Shown: positions 18,425-27,399 of the stretch, one piece after another
How the letters are laid out: every line of letters begins with the position of its first letter
Numbering within the stretch: the first letter of the stretch is position 1
From: Catalinimonas alkaloidigena
GTDB taxonomy: Bacteria; Bacteroidota; Bacteroidia; Cytophagales; Cyclobacteriaceae
Assembly: GCF_029504655.1 (NCBI RefSeq)
Contig: NZ_JAQFIL010000001.1
Coordinates: 5,523,001-5,587,000, forward strand
Direction of reading: 5' to 3'
Length of the DNA: 64,000 nucleotides
Translations under genes and position numbers: made by a program
Notes under the pieces: generated by a model
The model's database searches: none
What the model saw: only the letters and a program-made list of their open reading frames with translations
What the model was told of the DNA's origin: nothing

Positions 18425-19751
18425 ATGAATAAAAGAGAATTTCTAAAAAGTGCTTCAGCTTTATCTTCAATCGCTTTCTTGCCTTCAGGAGCCTGGGGCT
18501 TTTGCCAGGGAAAAAAGACTTCGTACCGCCCACATCGGGGTTGGCAATATGGGGGCCGCAGACCTAAAAGCTATTTCTTCTCACAGCCTGGTAGATGTTG
18601 TTGCCCTCTGTGATGTTGATGCCAACAATCTGGCAGCGGCGCATAAAGCACACCCAAAGGCCAGCACCTATACCGATTACCGGGTATTATTTGAAGAAAT
18701 GGGAAAAAAGATTGATGCTGTGATCGTATCAACGCCCGACCATACGCATGCTCCCGCCTCCATGATGGCCATGCAAATGGATAAGCCTGTCTACTGTCAA
18801 AAGCCATTGACCCATCACGTAAGCGAAGCGAGAGCCATGAAGAAGCTGGCTGCAGACAAGAAGCTGGTCACCCAAATGGGCATTCAGGTACATTCCTTCT
18901 ACGACTATAAGCTGGCGACAAAGATGATACAGTCGGGCATTGTGGGTAAAGTACATACTGTGCGGGCCTGGTCTCCAAAGAATTGGGGATACGACGGGCC
19001 ATTGCCCCAGGGGAAAGATCCCGTACCCGAAGACTTAAACTGGAACTTGTGGCTGGGAACCTCGGCGGAAAGACCCTACAAAGAAGGTGTTTATCATCCG
19101 GGCAACTGGCGTAAGCTGTTAGATTACGGTTGTGGAACGCTGGGCGATATGGGGGTGCATATCTTTGATACACCCTACAATGCATTGGCGCTGGATGTGC
19201 CCAAAACTATTACAAACAACTGCAGGAAACCTAACGGCTTTGGCTATCCCGAAAAAAACATGGTCACCTATGAGTTCCCAGGCACAAAATATACCACCGA
19301 TACGCTAAAATGGGTTTGGTATGATGGTGCCGGTGCCGACCAGCAGCGAGAAGACCTTATGCTACCCGGAGGTGAGGCATTACACAATCAGGGGGCTATG
19401 TTTGTTGGAGAGAAAGGAAGGTTGTACCTACCCCATTTTCAGATACTTCCTCGGCTGATTGTTGATGGAGAATATCAGGATGTGGACGTTTCCAGGTATA
19501 ACATGGGTGAACCGCTGCGTGATTACGAAAGTGAAGGTAAAAAGCACTATCATCAGTTTGTAGATGCCTGTTTGGGCAAAGCTGATACCAGTGCGCCGTT
19601 TTCTTATGCTGCTAAATTAACTGAAACAATTCTTTTAGGCGTTATAGCCGGTCGTTTTCCCAATCAGACACTGCACTGGGATGCCAGCTCCGCTAAGTTT
19701 GCTGAAGAAAAGGCTAACAAATATCTGGAGGGAGAATACCGTTCGTTTTAA
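18425..19751 (+). CDS. Tat-exported Gfo/Idh/MocA family oxidoreductase, apparent 1-nt frameshift
   Basis: The gene starts with a signal (MNKREFLKSASALSSIAFLP) in the frame of 18425. The body, starting RTAHIGVGNMGAADLKAI, is in the next frame (+1) and runs to 19751. Removing one base from the T4 run at 18500-18503 or the A6 run at 18511-18516 joins the two as one protein of about 441 residues. The Rossmann motif is GVGNMG, the strand end is CDVD, and YCQKPLTHHVSEA replaces the more usual EKP. Then come QVHSFYDYKLATKMIQSG and DMGVHIFDTPYNAL. An internal ATG at 18450 opens the downstream frame but would give no signal peptide. Either a sequencing error in a homopolymer, a recent mutation or slippage explains it. 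The family oxidises sugars or inositols with NAD(P). It follows the DUF1080 gene by 15 bases. Confidence 0.85.
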
Positions 19752-19978
19752 CGCTTGCGGGATCTTCTACATAAATGTTAGCTGACGCTCGGTAGGACAG
19801 TAGGATAATGAAGTATAGTGTCATATTGAAATGATGAGACATGTAAAGACTCAAATAAAGATCTTATTTAGAAGTACTTTCCGTTTCTCAAACCAATCAC
19901 TTGAATATGACATGAGGTAAGCTAAGGGAGGAATGCTTTGAGTGATACCAGAAAGCTCTTTCATTACTGGAAATACAA

Positions 19979-20320
19979 TCAAAAAAGTAACCTCTGATCT
20001 AAATCGTAAGCTTCAGCATCTACAATTTTTACGGAATTGACTTCCTGATGTAATGGATTGATCAGGAAGTTACTGCCTTTGAGCGTTACAGTTGAAGGAA
20101 TACTGATGAAGAGCTTGCTCTTAAAAATGTCAGTAGCCTCTATTTCTTCAAAAAATGAGTTATAGGGAGGGAGTTTGTGCCATTGCTCTTTGAGGTTAAA
20201 GCGGATTTACAAAACGATTTTGAGCTTAGCTTCAGGATGTGGAGCTAAGGCAAGTCTCACAAAAGCAGTTGAGCCTAGTGGAGCACCACCTATATTTCCA
20301 GGGACATATTTTATTATTAA
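19979..20320 (-). pseudogene. RES-domain (Xre/RES toxin type) remnant with an in-frame stop
   Basis: Read on the minus strand, one frame gives GGAPLGSTAFVRLALAPHPE, then a TAA stop at 20207-20209, then IRFNLKEQWHKLPPYNSFFE and, near the end, TVTLKGSNFLINPLHQEV, VDAEAYDLDQRLLF and a stop at 19979. The 'N-LINP-H' motif followed by a 'D-RL' ending is the C-terminal signature of RES-domain toxins, which degrade NAD+ in the known Xre/RES systems. The in-frame stop and the absence of an intact N-terminus make it a pseudogene. No Xre-type antitoxin gene is visible next to it. The upstream boundary is uncertain. Confidence 0.55.
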
Positions 20321-20673
20321 TGGATGAAAAATAATCTATACCACCTGTTCAATAGAGGCAGCAAATTACAGACACAAAAAAAGGCTTGATCAGAAACAAG
20401 ATCGTCTGCTGGAGAAATAACCTTACTCCAGCAGTCAGCGCTAGCCTTGTCATTGCATGATGTCGTATCTATTTCCCTGAGCTCTGCGAATTTGGGTTCA
20501 AATATCAACGGATTCTCTACAGGTAGCCATCACCCAAAACCATCATTTCGGATTAAATATACATTTTGCGAAAATCCGATGTACGGTAATCAACAGATGA
20601 TCAGGGTCCTCAGCCATAAGCCATGAAACATTTTTCTTAAATTGAGCTAAAACATAAAATTGTTTTGCTCTGC
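20321..20673. other. spacer, no gene recognised
   Basis: It contains a 63-codon minus-strand frame with a TTG start and no family resemblance. It may hold more of the RES-domain ruin, but nothing can be shown. Confidence 0.35.
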
Positions 20674-22293
20674 CTAATCGCTGGTATTTCGGACTTCCTC
20701 CAGTTCTTCCAACTTCCTTTTCAATAGCTTTTCCTTTTCCAGGCTCTCATGCTGAAGGCGCTCGTAATGCTCCTGCGTTGCCTGTAGTTCTTCCATATTC
20801 TGACGCATCTCTTCCTCCTGGGCCCGCATCTCTTCGGCCTGCTCCCTTGACTGGGTAAGCAGTATTTGTGTCTGTTCATTGGTACGAACAATAGAGATGG
20901 AGGAAGCGATGATTTCTCCAACGCTTTCCAGAAAACTTATTTCAAAGGTGGCCAACTCACGGAAAGAGGCAATTTCCAGCACTCCTAACACCACATCATT
21001 GAATTTCAAGGGAATAATGACCAGGTAGGAAGGAGTAGCTTCGCCAAGCCCGGAAGTGATCCGCACATAATCAGAAGGCACCTGATTGAGGCAGGTAGTC
21101 TTTTTTTCAAGATACACCTGTCCTACCAGTCCCTGACCAGGCTTCACAGCTTTTTGTACAAATTTTTTCTTATCATAAGCATAACAGGCCGCTAAGGATA
21201 GATAGATTTCATCCGGTTCATCGTCATTCAAAATGAATAAGCCTCCCTGATTCGCTTGTATGTACTTGACAATATAGGCTATCAATTGATCACCTAAAGT
21301 GCTCAGGTTGTTTTGATGGGTTCGGGCTATCTCTGCCACTTTGCCCTCTCCTTCGGTCATCCACAGACGTTGCTCGTCTTCCTGCTTCATCTGCTTCATT
21401 TTATCCTGCATCTGTAGCAGTTCACCTACTAAAGTTCCCTTATTTAAAGTACGCTGTTCCATGTTGATTTCTTCCCACTGAGCATGCTTCTCGTCCTGCG
21501 TAATGCTTCGGATAAAACCCATTATTTTTTCCAAATTGTTCGTCAGTCTTTTTACAACCTGGGCTTGATCCTGACTATCGTGGACATGTCCGTCGTTATA
21601 GACAAACTCTCGGTTGCTATCGTCTAGTTGCTGCAACAGTTGATGACGAAACTTCTTCTCACGTCGCAGGCGAACCAGCACCAACCCCAATACGGGAATA
21701 CCGATTAAGAATAGGATGCCTTGCACTAGATTAGAAAAGTGCAAGGCATCCTCATATCTTTGCTGAGCTTCTTGTTCCAACTGATTAACATAAGCCAGCA
21801 CATCCTGATTGAATTTATCATAAACAAGCCACACCTCGTAACCCGGATCGCCCTTAAAGATCGTAAGTGCTTCTTCTTCTTTGCCCTGGCGTGCCAATTC
21901 TACCATATGCCCTACCAGATTAATATAGTTATGAATAGAGCTTGCATTGGCTTGAATGAGCTCTTTGTCAGGATAAGCCTGTTCCTCGAGATATTGAGCC
22001 AATGAATCTAAATGCGAATGATAGTGAGTGGTAGCTTTTAGATAAGGTTCTAAAAACTGCTCCTCCTTCATCAGCGCATATCCCCGGTAGCCCATATCCG
22101 CAGTATTCACCCAGCGCCAGACCTGGTCCAGACAGGCAGGTATCTTGGATAATTCATTCTTTTTTTGTTGGTACTGATCAATGACATGATTGTTGTAAAA
22201 TGCTGTAACTGAGCTGCAAAAGATGATAAGGATAATAAATCCGATAAATAGCTGAATGCTTTTTTTTCTTATAAGACTGAGTGGTGAGGTCAT
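20674..22293 (-). CDS. CHASE3-GAF coiled-coil membrane signalling protein without kinase domain
   Basis: The 539-residue protein has a membrane helix at about 13-33, a CHASE3-like extracytoplasmic helical domain (about 40-183: VNTADMGYRGYALMKEEQFL), a second helix at about 186-207, a helical linker, a GAF domain (about 325-470: YIQANQGGLFILND, VKPGQGLVGQVYLEKKTTC, FNDVVLGVLEIASFRELATF) and a charged coiled coil (about 475-535: AEEMRAQEEEMRQNMEELQA). It stops there: no HisKA, HATPase, GGDEF or PP2C domain follows. Proteins of this build are frequent in Cytophagales and may act as sensors or scaffolds for separate kinases. No such partner is adjacent. The ATG at 22293 precedes a normal first membrane segment. 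Confidence 0.85.
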   Translation of the reverse strand: MTSPLSLIRKKSIQLFIGFIILIIFCSSVTAFYNNHVIDQYQQKKNELSKIPACLDQVWRWVNTADMGYRGYALMKEEQFLEPYLKATTHYHSHLDSLAQYLEEQAYPDKELIQANASSIHNYINLVGHMVELARQGKEEEALTIFKGDPGYEVWLVYDKFNQDVLAYVNQLEQEAQQRYEDALHFSNLVQGILFLIGIPVLGLVLVRLRREKKFRHQLLQQLDDSNREFVYNDGHVHDSQDQAQVVKRLTNNLEKIMGFIRSITQDEKHAQWEEINMEQRTLNKGTLVGELLQMQDKMKQMKQEDEQRLWMTEGEGKVAEIARTHQNNLSTLGDQLIAYIVKYIQANQGGLFILNDDEPDEIYLSLAACYAYDKKKFVQKAVKPGQGLVGQVYLEKKTTCLNQVPSDYVRITSGLGEATPSYLVIIPLKFNDVVLGVLEIASFRELATFEISFLESVGEIIASSISIVRTNEQTQILLTQSREQAEEMRAQEEEMRQNMEELQATQEHYERLQHESLEKEKLLKRKLEELEEVRNTSD

Positions 22294-22637
22294 ATTGACA
22301 TAGATTTTGTGCTAAATGAAACTGCCATTATCATGCTTGACCAGGACTTAGATAATAGATTTCTGAAAAAAAAAGCACGTAGTACAGTTTTGAAGTTAGT
22401 ATTTCGGCATTTGCTGTCTCAATGTAAGGTGTTGATATTGAGACGCTGAGTTCGTATGCATAAATAGTTTGCCCCATTGCGGCAAAAATCCCGGCCTCTA
22501 AAACTCGGCAGCATCAAACTTTTTCTGTCATCTAAGAATGAATGCTATAAGCTTCAAAAGCCAGGGTGTATGAAACTTTTCTAAATCAGGCTGCTATCCT
22601 TCCAAATTGAGCAATATTGATGACTTTATGCCAGCGG
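22294..22637. other. spacer between sensor gene and transposase fragment
   Basis: No protein-like frame, repeat or RNA gene seen. It should carry the promoter of the leftward sensor gene. Confidence 0.4.
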
Positions 22638-23006
22638 TTACTTTTTTTTGGTAAGCCGGAGTTGGGCTATCTGTTGTGCTCCTGTTTTAGACCATCTTTG
22701 TCCAGATCTTTTAAGTCTATGCTGGATTACCTCACGGTGAGCAGACTTAATAACACCGCTTCCTATGCGTAGTTTTCTTTCTTTGTAAAAGCCATAGTAC
22801 ATCCGATGCTGATTTCTTTTGTAGTAGCGGATTAGGCGCTCCAGCATCAACAGTGCCTCATCTTTAACGCTACCTTTTAGCATCTCAAAATGCCTCAGGA
22901 GGTATTCAATTCTATTATCCAGCAGCATTGAGCCTCGGAGGTCACCCCATCTGAACATAGGTATAAACTGGTTACTCTCTAATTGGCTTACCTTATGTTC
23001 CCCCAT
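22638..23006 (-). pseudogene. C-terminal fragment of a DDE transposase (ISKra4/UPF0236-like)
   Basis: Only about 122 codons remain. They match the end of a large transposase family: a helical region MLERLIRYYKRNQHRMYYG, then LRIGSGVIKSAHREVIQHRL and KRSGQRWSKTGAQQIAQLRL. In the full-length family, the sequence 'GSG-(V)-I/V-(E/K)-S-A' carries the last catalytic acid; here a Lys stands where Glu is usual, so this copy would be inactive even if complete. The N-terminal two thirds are missing and no terminal inverted repeats are visible. Confidence 0.7.
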
Positions 23007-24205
23007 TTTGCTCTACAAAAGCTTCTTCCTTTAATTGAGAACTTTATGAAGTTGCCCGGCTGATATATCCTTATCTAATAACTTCTTTAGCAGTTTACTG
23101 CCTTATCCAAAAAAGTAATTACTATCATTTCTTATTAATGGCTTGAGATACGAAAATCGTTAGGGCATTGCATCCGGGAACGGGCATTATCAATAAAAAC
23201 TTCTCTCCTCTGACATTTTACCGGTCAGGAATTTTTTTACTGTTCTTAGCATACTTTTTTTCTTTCAGGCTAGCTTGAAATGCTTCTCTACCTGATTTTG
23301 CCATAGATAAGAAACTTTATTTATATCGGTCCAGCACGCAGTCGTAACCACTAGGCGGCTTCGCTAATTCACCAGACTTTTAATGCTAGAGAAATTTTCT
23401 GAGAGAGTGCACCTGAAGTATTCATCGCTGAAAATGGGTGGCTTCGCTCAGCGCGTGAAATGTTATGCTCAAAAGAAATCCATAGAACGAAAAAGTCTCA
23501 TGCACCCATTATTTGCACAAATACATGAAATATATTTTAGTATTTCGCAATAACCCCTTATTTTCCAGTACAAATTATAGGCATCACAGACAATTAAAAT
23601 AATATTATATAAATTTTGGAAGCTAATTTTTATACTCAATTAAAAAAGCAGCGTCACAACTTTGCCCGTAAAGTAATTTTCTATGCACTTTCTTAAAGAA
23701 AAACCGAAATAATATTTCGGTTTGAATTTATAAATTAAAATAAAATTTTATGTTTGCAATATCCATTTGATGAGACAGCATTTAGTTAACAGCTTCTGGA
23801 TCATTTCATACAATTTTTTAATCAGGCGAATAATCTATAAAAGCCAGCAGCCTAATAATCAGAAACATAAAGCCATTTAATTTAGAAAGCATATTTTCAT
23901 AAATGGCGTATGTCATTCTCACTAAAGATTGAAAGGTCAAAATAAAATAACAGCGCTATATAATGTGAATACTTTAATAGTCTGGTTCCACAATCCACTC
24001 AACTTTGAGTAAATGCCAAAAAAGGGAATTAGACTTTTACTTTTTAGACGCAGTATTAAAATGAAAGTCAAACCAAAAAAAAAATGCAAAAAAAACACCT
24101 CAACTCAAGTTAATGCGCAGCACGCTAATCCTGCTAATCAGATTTTAGGTTTTGTCAAATTAAATCTCAGTTAAAATCTATGTTAAATAATGAGTATTAA
24201 TAATC
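23007..24205. other. long AT-rich non-coding stretch upstream of a SusC gene
   Basis: About 1.2 kb without a protein-like frame on either strand. It contains one perfect inverted repeat (23701-23723). Two short stretches near 23350 and 23445 share the word GGCTTCGCT, possibly traces of a small repeat. The last 200 bases should contain the promoter of the SusC/SusD pair. It is probably the ruin of the transposon whose end is at 22638. Confidence 0.45.
23701..23723. repeat. perfect 10-bp inverted repeat
   Basis: The arms AAACCGAAAT and ATTTCGGTTT flank a 3-base loop AAT. It lies 480 bases upstream of the SusC start. It is followed by TTTGAATTT without a clean T tract, so it is not a convincing terminator; it could be a regulator site or the remains of a small repeat. 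Confidence 0.6.
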
Positions 24206-27200
24206 ATGAATAAAAAACCAAACTATACATTACTAACGAATCACAAGTTATTGCTATATGGCATACTACTACATTTCTTTGTGCTAGACGCCGTGTACGC
24301 ACACGCTCTGAATGAAAAGGACACTTATAAGAGTGGAGCTTCACTTAGCAAACACAGGTATAAAGCAGAAGCCCACCTTCCTGCTTCTCTTATGATAATG
24401 GTAACAGGACAGGTAATTTCATCTTCTGATGAAACAGGTTTACCAGGTGTAAACGTGGTGGTAAAAGGCACCAGTACAGGTACAGTCACAGATGTGGAGG
24501 GTAATTTTAGTGTCAATACCCCCAATGAGAATGATACACTCGTGTTTTCTTCTATAGGTTATATCACGCAGGAAGTGCCTTTAAATGGACGGTCTGAAAT
24601 TAATGTGACTATGGCGGAAGATGTGCAAAGTTTGAATGAGATCGTAGTAGTGGGCTACGGTACTCAGGAGAGAGAAGAGGTTACAGGTGCCATCAGTACG
24701 GTAACAGGCCAGGAACTCACATCACGTCCTGTAACGAATACTTCAGCTGCATTGGCAGGTAGATCTCCTGGCTTAACCGTAATGAACCAGGGAGCAGCAC
24801 CCGGTGCAGAAGATGTAGAGATCCGAATTCGTGGTGTTGGTACTTTGAACAACTCAAATCCGCTGGTCCTGGTAGATGGTATTGAGCAGTCTCTAGCTAC
24901 TGTTGAACCTCAAAATATTGAATCTATTTCTGTATTGAAAGATGCAGCCTCCTCTGCCATTTATGGTTCACGTGCAGCCAATGGCGTAATCCTGGTAACG
25001 ACCAAACGAGGTGCCGAGACTGGTACTACTGTTTCTTATAATACTTTTTTTGGGATTCAGAATCCCAGTTATTTTCCTGAAGGAGCAGATCCGGTAGCTT
25101 GGATGCAACTGGAAAACGAAGCGCAGGTAAACGCAGGTGGTACCCCTACCTATAGCGATGAGTATATTGAGAATGTGGCCGCAGGCACTAACCCTTTGGA
25201 ATTTCCTTTTGCCAACTGGGAAAAAGTATTGAACCCGGATGCTTTTATGCAACAGCATAATTTATCAGTATCCAGTGGTGGTGAAGCCGGAAAAATCTTT
25301 GCTTCAGTAAATTTCACTGATGCAGATGGTATTATTGATAACTTCAATAACCTTCAAACCACCATGCGTATCAATGCCGATTTGTATGCTTCTGATAAGC
25401 TGACTTTTAAGACTAACCTTTTGTATAGGAACGGTAATTTTAGTGGCCCGGGGCATGCCCTAAATTCAAGTGGAATAGCAGGTCAGCAAATCATTCAGGG
25501 ACTTCTTCATATCAACAGGAACGTAGTGATGGAGTACCCTGACGGTACCTATGATTTGGTTTCCGGATATTGGAACCCCTGGGCGATGGCCAATGAGGGA
25601 GAAACCAATAGGCTAAACGATGACATGCTGGCGCAGGTAGGCTTAGAATATACCATCAACGATGCGCTCTCTCTCCGTGGTAATGTTGCCTATAATGTGG
25701 AGAGTTCTAACCTGTCTGTTTTCATGAACAGCCTTGCAGGTATGACAAACTATTTGACCGGCGAGCCTCAGGCAGTAGCAGGTTGGTTTGCGACTAATCA
25801 ACTTACAGAAACTCAAAACACGGAAAGGGAACTGAGCCAAAGGTTATATTTAAATTATGATGAAAGCTTTGGCAAGCACTCAATAGAAGGATTGGTGGGA
25901 TACGAAGAAATACATAACCGATTCAAAAATGTATCAGCCCGCAGACAGAACTTTTTCAACAATGAACTTCGGGATTTGAATTCTGGTACCGTAGAAAATC
26001 AAAGTATTAGCGGTTATAATGAAGAATGGCGTCTGCGTTCATTCTTTGGAAGACTCAATTATGAGTTTGAAGACAGGTATATGATTCAGGCCAATATGCG
26101 ATTTGACGGATCTTCCAGATTTGGTGAAGGTAACAGGTGGGGGTTCTTTCCTTCGGTATCCGCAGGATGGAACCTGACTAACGAAGCCTTCATGGCAGAT
26201 GTAGTAGATAATAATGTGATCAGTACGGTTAAGCTTAGAGGATCTTGGGGCCAGTTAGGAAATCAGAACATTGGTCTAAATAGATTCAGAAGCACATACA
26301 ACCTTAACCAGGGTTATCAATTTGGAGGTGTAGTAGTTCCTGGTGCTGCCATCACACAAGCCGGTAATCCCAATATCACCTGGGAAACCTCAACCATGAC
26401 GAATATAGGGCTGGATATGACGTTTTTGGATGGAAGGATTGGCGTGATTGCTGAATACTTCTGGAAATATACCGACGATATTCTACTGGACTTGCCTATT
26501 TCCAGCACCATTGGTGTAGAACCTCCGGTACAAAATGCAGCAGCAGTATCTAACAACGGTTGGGAACTAGCTATAACGTATCAGAATGCTTTCAAATCAG
26601 ACGATGGATTTAACTATTCAGTAGGACTGAATTTATCTGATGTACAGAATAAAATTGAAGATCTGAAAGGCGCGGGTCCGTTCTTCCCTGATAACTTCTC
26701 CATTTGGACTGAGGGCGAATCTATGAACACACTAAGAGGCTTAACCTCACCTGGGCTATACCTGTCTCAGGATGATTTAGATCAGTATCCTGCTACTCTT
26801 AATCCAAGTGTGGGCATTGGAGATATTATTTATGAAGATGTAAATGGCGATGGGGTAATCTCTCAGTCAATTTATCCCGGAGGCGATCAGGTGATCATCG
26901 CCAATGAAGACCCAAGATATGAATTTGGCATTAACTTCAGCGCTTCTTACAAAGGTTTTGACTTTTCCATGTTCTGGCAGGGCGTAATGCAAAAATGGCA
27001 TTTACTGGATGGAGCTATACCGGAAGGCCCCGCTTTTAGTAATTTTATACATGAAGTAATGGCTGAAGAAGCTTATCACCCGGTAAGAAATCCAAACGGT
27101 ACCTGGCCGTTGGTAACTGCGGGTAACTCCTGGAACATTGTGAAGTCAGATTTCTGGTTGACTGATAGTAGATATGCCAGATTGAAAAACTTCCAGTTGG

Positions 27201-27370
27201 GATACACAGTACCCCAGAATCTGATTCAATCTTTGCGGGTCTATGTATCGGGTGAGAATATGATTACTATCACTCCCAATGACCTGTTTGACCCTGAAAC
27301 ACCCAGAGGAAGGAGCCAATTTTTCCCTCAGACCAAAACAATGAGTGTAGGTTTAAATGTCGTGTTTTAG
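24206..27370 (+). CDS. SusC/RagA TonB-dependent receptor (no STN domain)
   Basis: The 1054-residue receptor has a signal peptide ending near residue 32-34 (DAVYAHA). An extra region of about 30 polar residues follows, and then the CarboxypepD_reg-like domain (about 67-137: DETGLPGVNVVVKGTSTGTV). The TonB-box-like segment LNEIVVVGYG is at 143-152. The plug carries RIRGVGTLNNSNPLVLVDGI and ISVLKDAASSAIYGSRAANG. The barrel ends MSVGLNVVF. There is no STN domain and no sigma/FecR pair nearby, so expression is controlled by something else. SusD follows after 29 bases. No hydrolase gene is adjacent, so the substrate cannot be guessed. Confidence 0.97.
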   Translation: MNKKPNYTLLTNHKLLLYGILLHFFVLDAVYAHALNEKDTYKSGASLSKHRYKAEAHLPASLMIMVTGQVISSSDETGLPGVNVVVKGTSTGTVTDVEGNFSVNTPNENDTLVFSSIGYITQEVPLNGRSEINVTMAEDVQSLNEIVVVGYGTQEREEVTGAISTVTGQELTSRPVTNTSAALAGRSPGLTVMNQGAAPGAEDVEIRIRGVGTLNNSNPLVLVDGIEQSLATVEPQNIESISVLKDAASSAIYGSRAANGVILVTTKRGAETGTTVSYNTFFGIQNPSYFPEGADPVAWMQLENEAQVNAGGTPTYSDEYIENVAAGTNPLEFPFANWEKVLNPDAFMQQHNLSVSSGGEAGKIFASVNFTDADGIIDNFNNLQTTMRINADLYASDKLTFKTNLLYRNGNFSGPGHALNSSGIAGQQIIQGLLHINRNVVMEYPDGTYDLVSGYWNPWAMANEGETNRLNDDMLAQVGLEYTINDALSLRGNVAYNVESSNLSVFMNSLAGMTNYLTGEPQAVAGWFATNQLTETQNTERELSQRLYLNYDESFGKHSIEGLVGYEEIHNRFKNVSARRQNFFNNELRDLNSGTVENQSISGYNEEWRLRSFFGRLNYEFEDRYMIQANMRFDGSSRFGEGNRWGFFPSVSAGWNLTNEAFMADVVDNNVISTVKLRGSWGQLGNQNIGLNRFRSTYNLNQGYQFGGVVVPGAAITQAGNPNITWETSTMTNIGLDMTFLDGRIGVIAEYFWKYTDDILLDLPISSTIGVEPPVQNAAAVSNNGWELAITYQNAFKSDDGFNYSVGLNLSDVQNKIEDLKGAGPFFPDNFSIWTEGESMNTLRGLTSPGLYLSQDDLDQYPATLNPSVGIGDIIYEDVNGDGVISQSIYPGGDQVIIANEDPRYEFGINFSASYKGFDFSMFWQGVMQKWHLLDGAIPEGPAFSNFIHEVMAEEAYHPVRNPNGTWPLVTAGNSWNIVKSDFWLTDSRYARLKNFQLGYTVPQNLIQSLRVYVSGENMITITPNDLFDPETPRGRSQFFPQTKTMSVGLNVVF

Positions 27371-27399
27371 CATTAAAAAATTAGTGAGAGAATATAATT

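Noticed and set aside
18505..18520. Programmed -1 frameshift site (A6G, dnaX-like) in the Gfo/Idh/MocA gene
   Set aside because: A -1 shift at this site leads into the wrong frame; the joined protein needs a +1 shift or one base fewer.
20317..20508. 63-codon minus-strand frame upstream of the RES remnant, considered as its antitoxin
   Set aside because: TTG start, no helix-turn-helix pattern and no Xre resemblance.
23701..23723. Inverted repeat as a terminator
   Set aside because: No T tract follows and no gene ends just before it.
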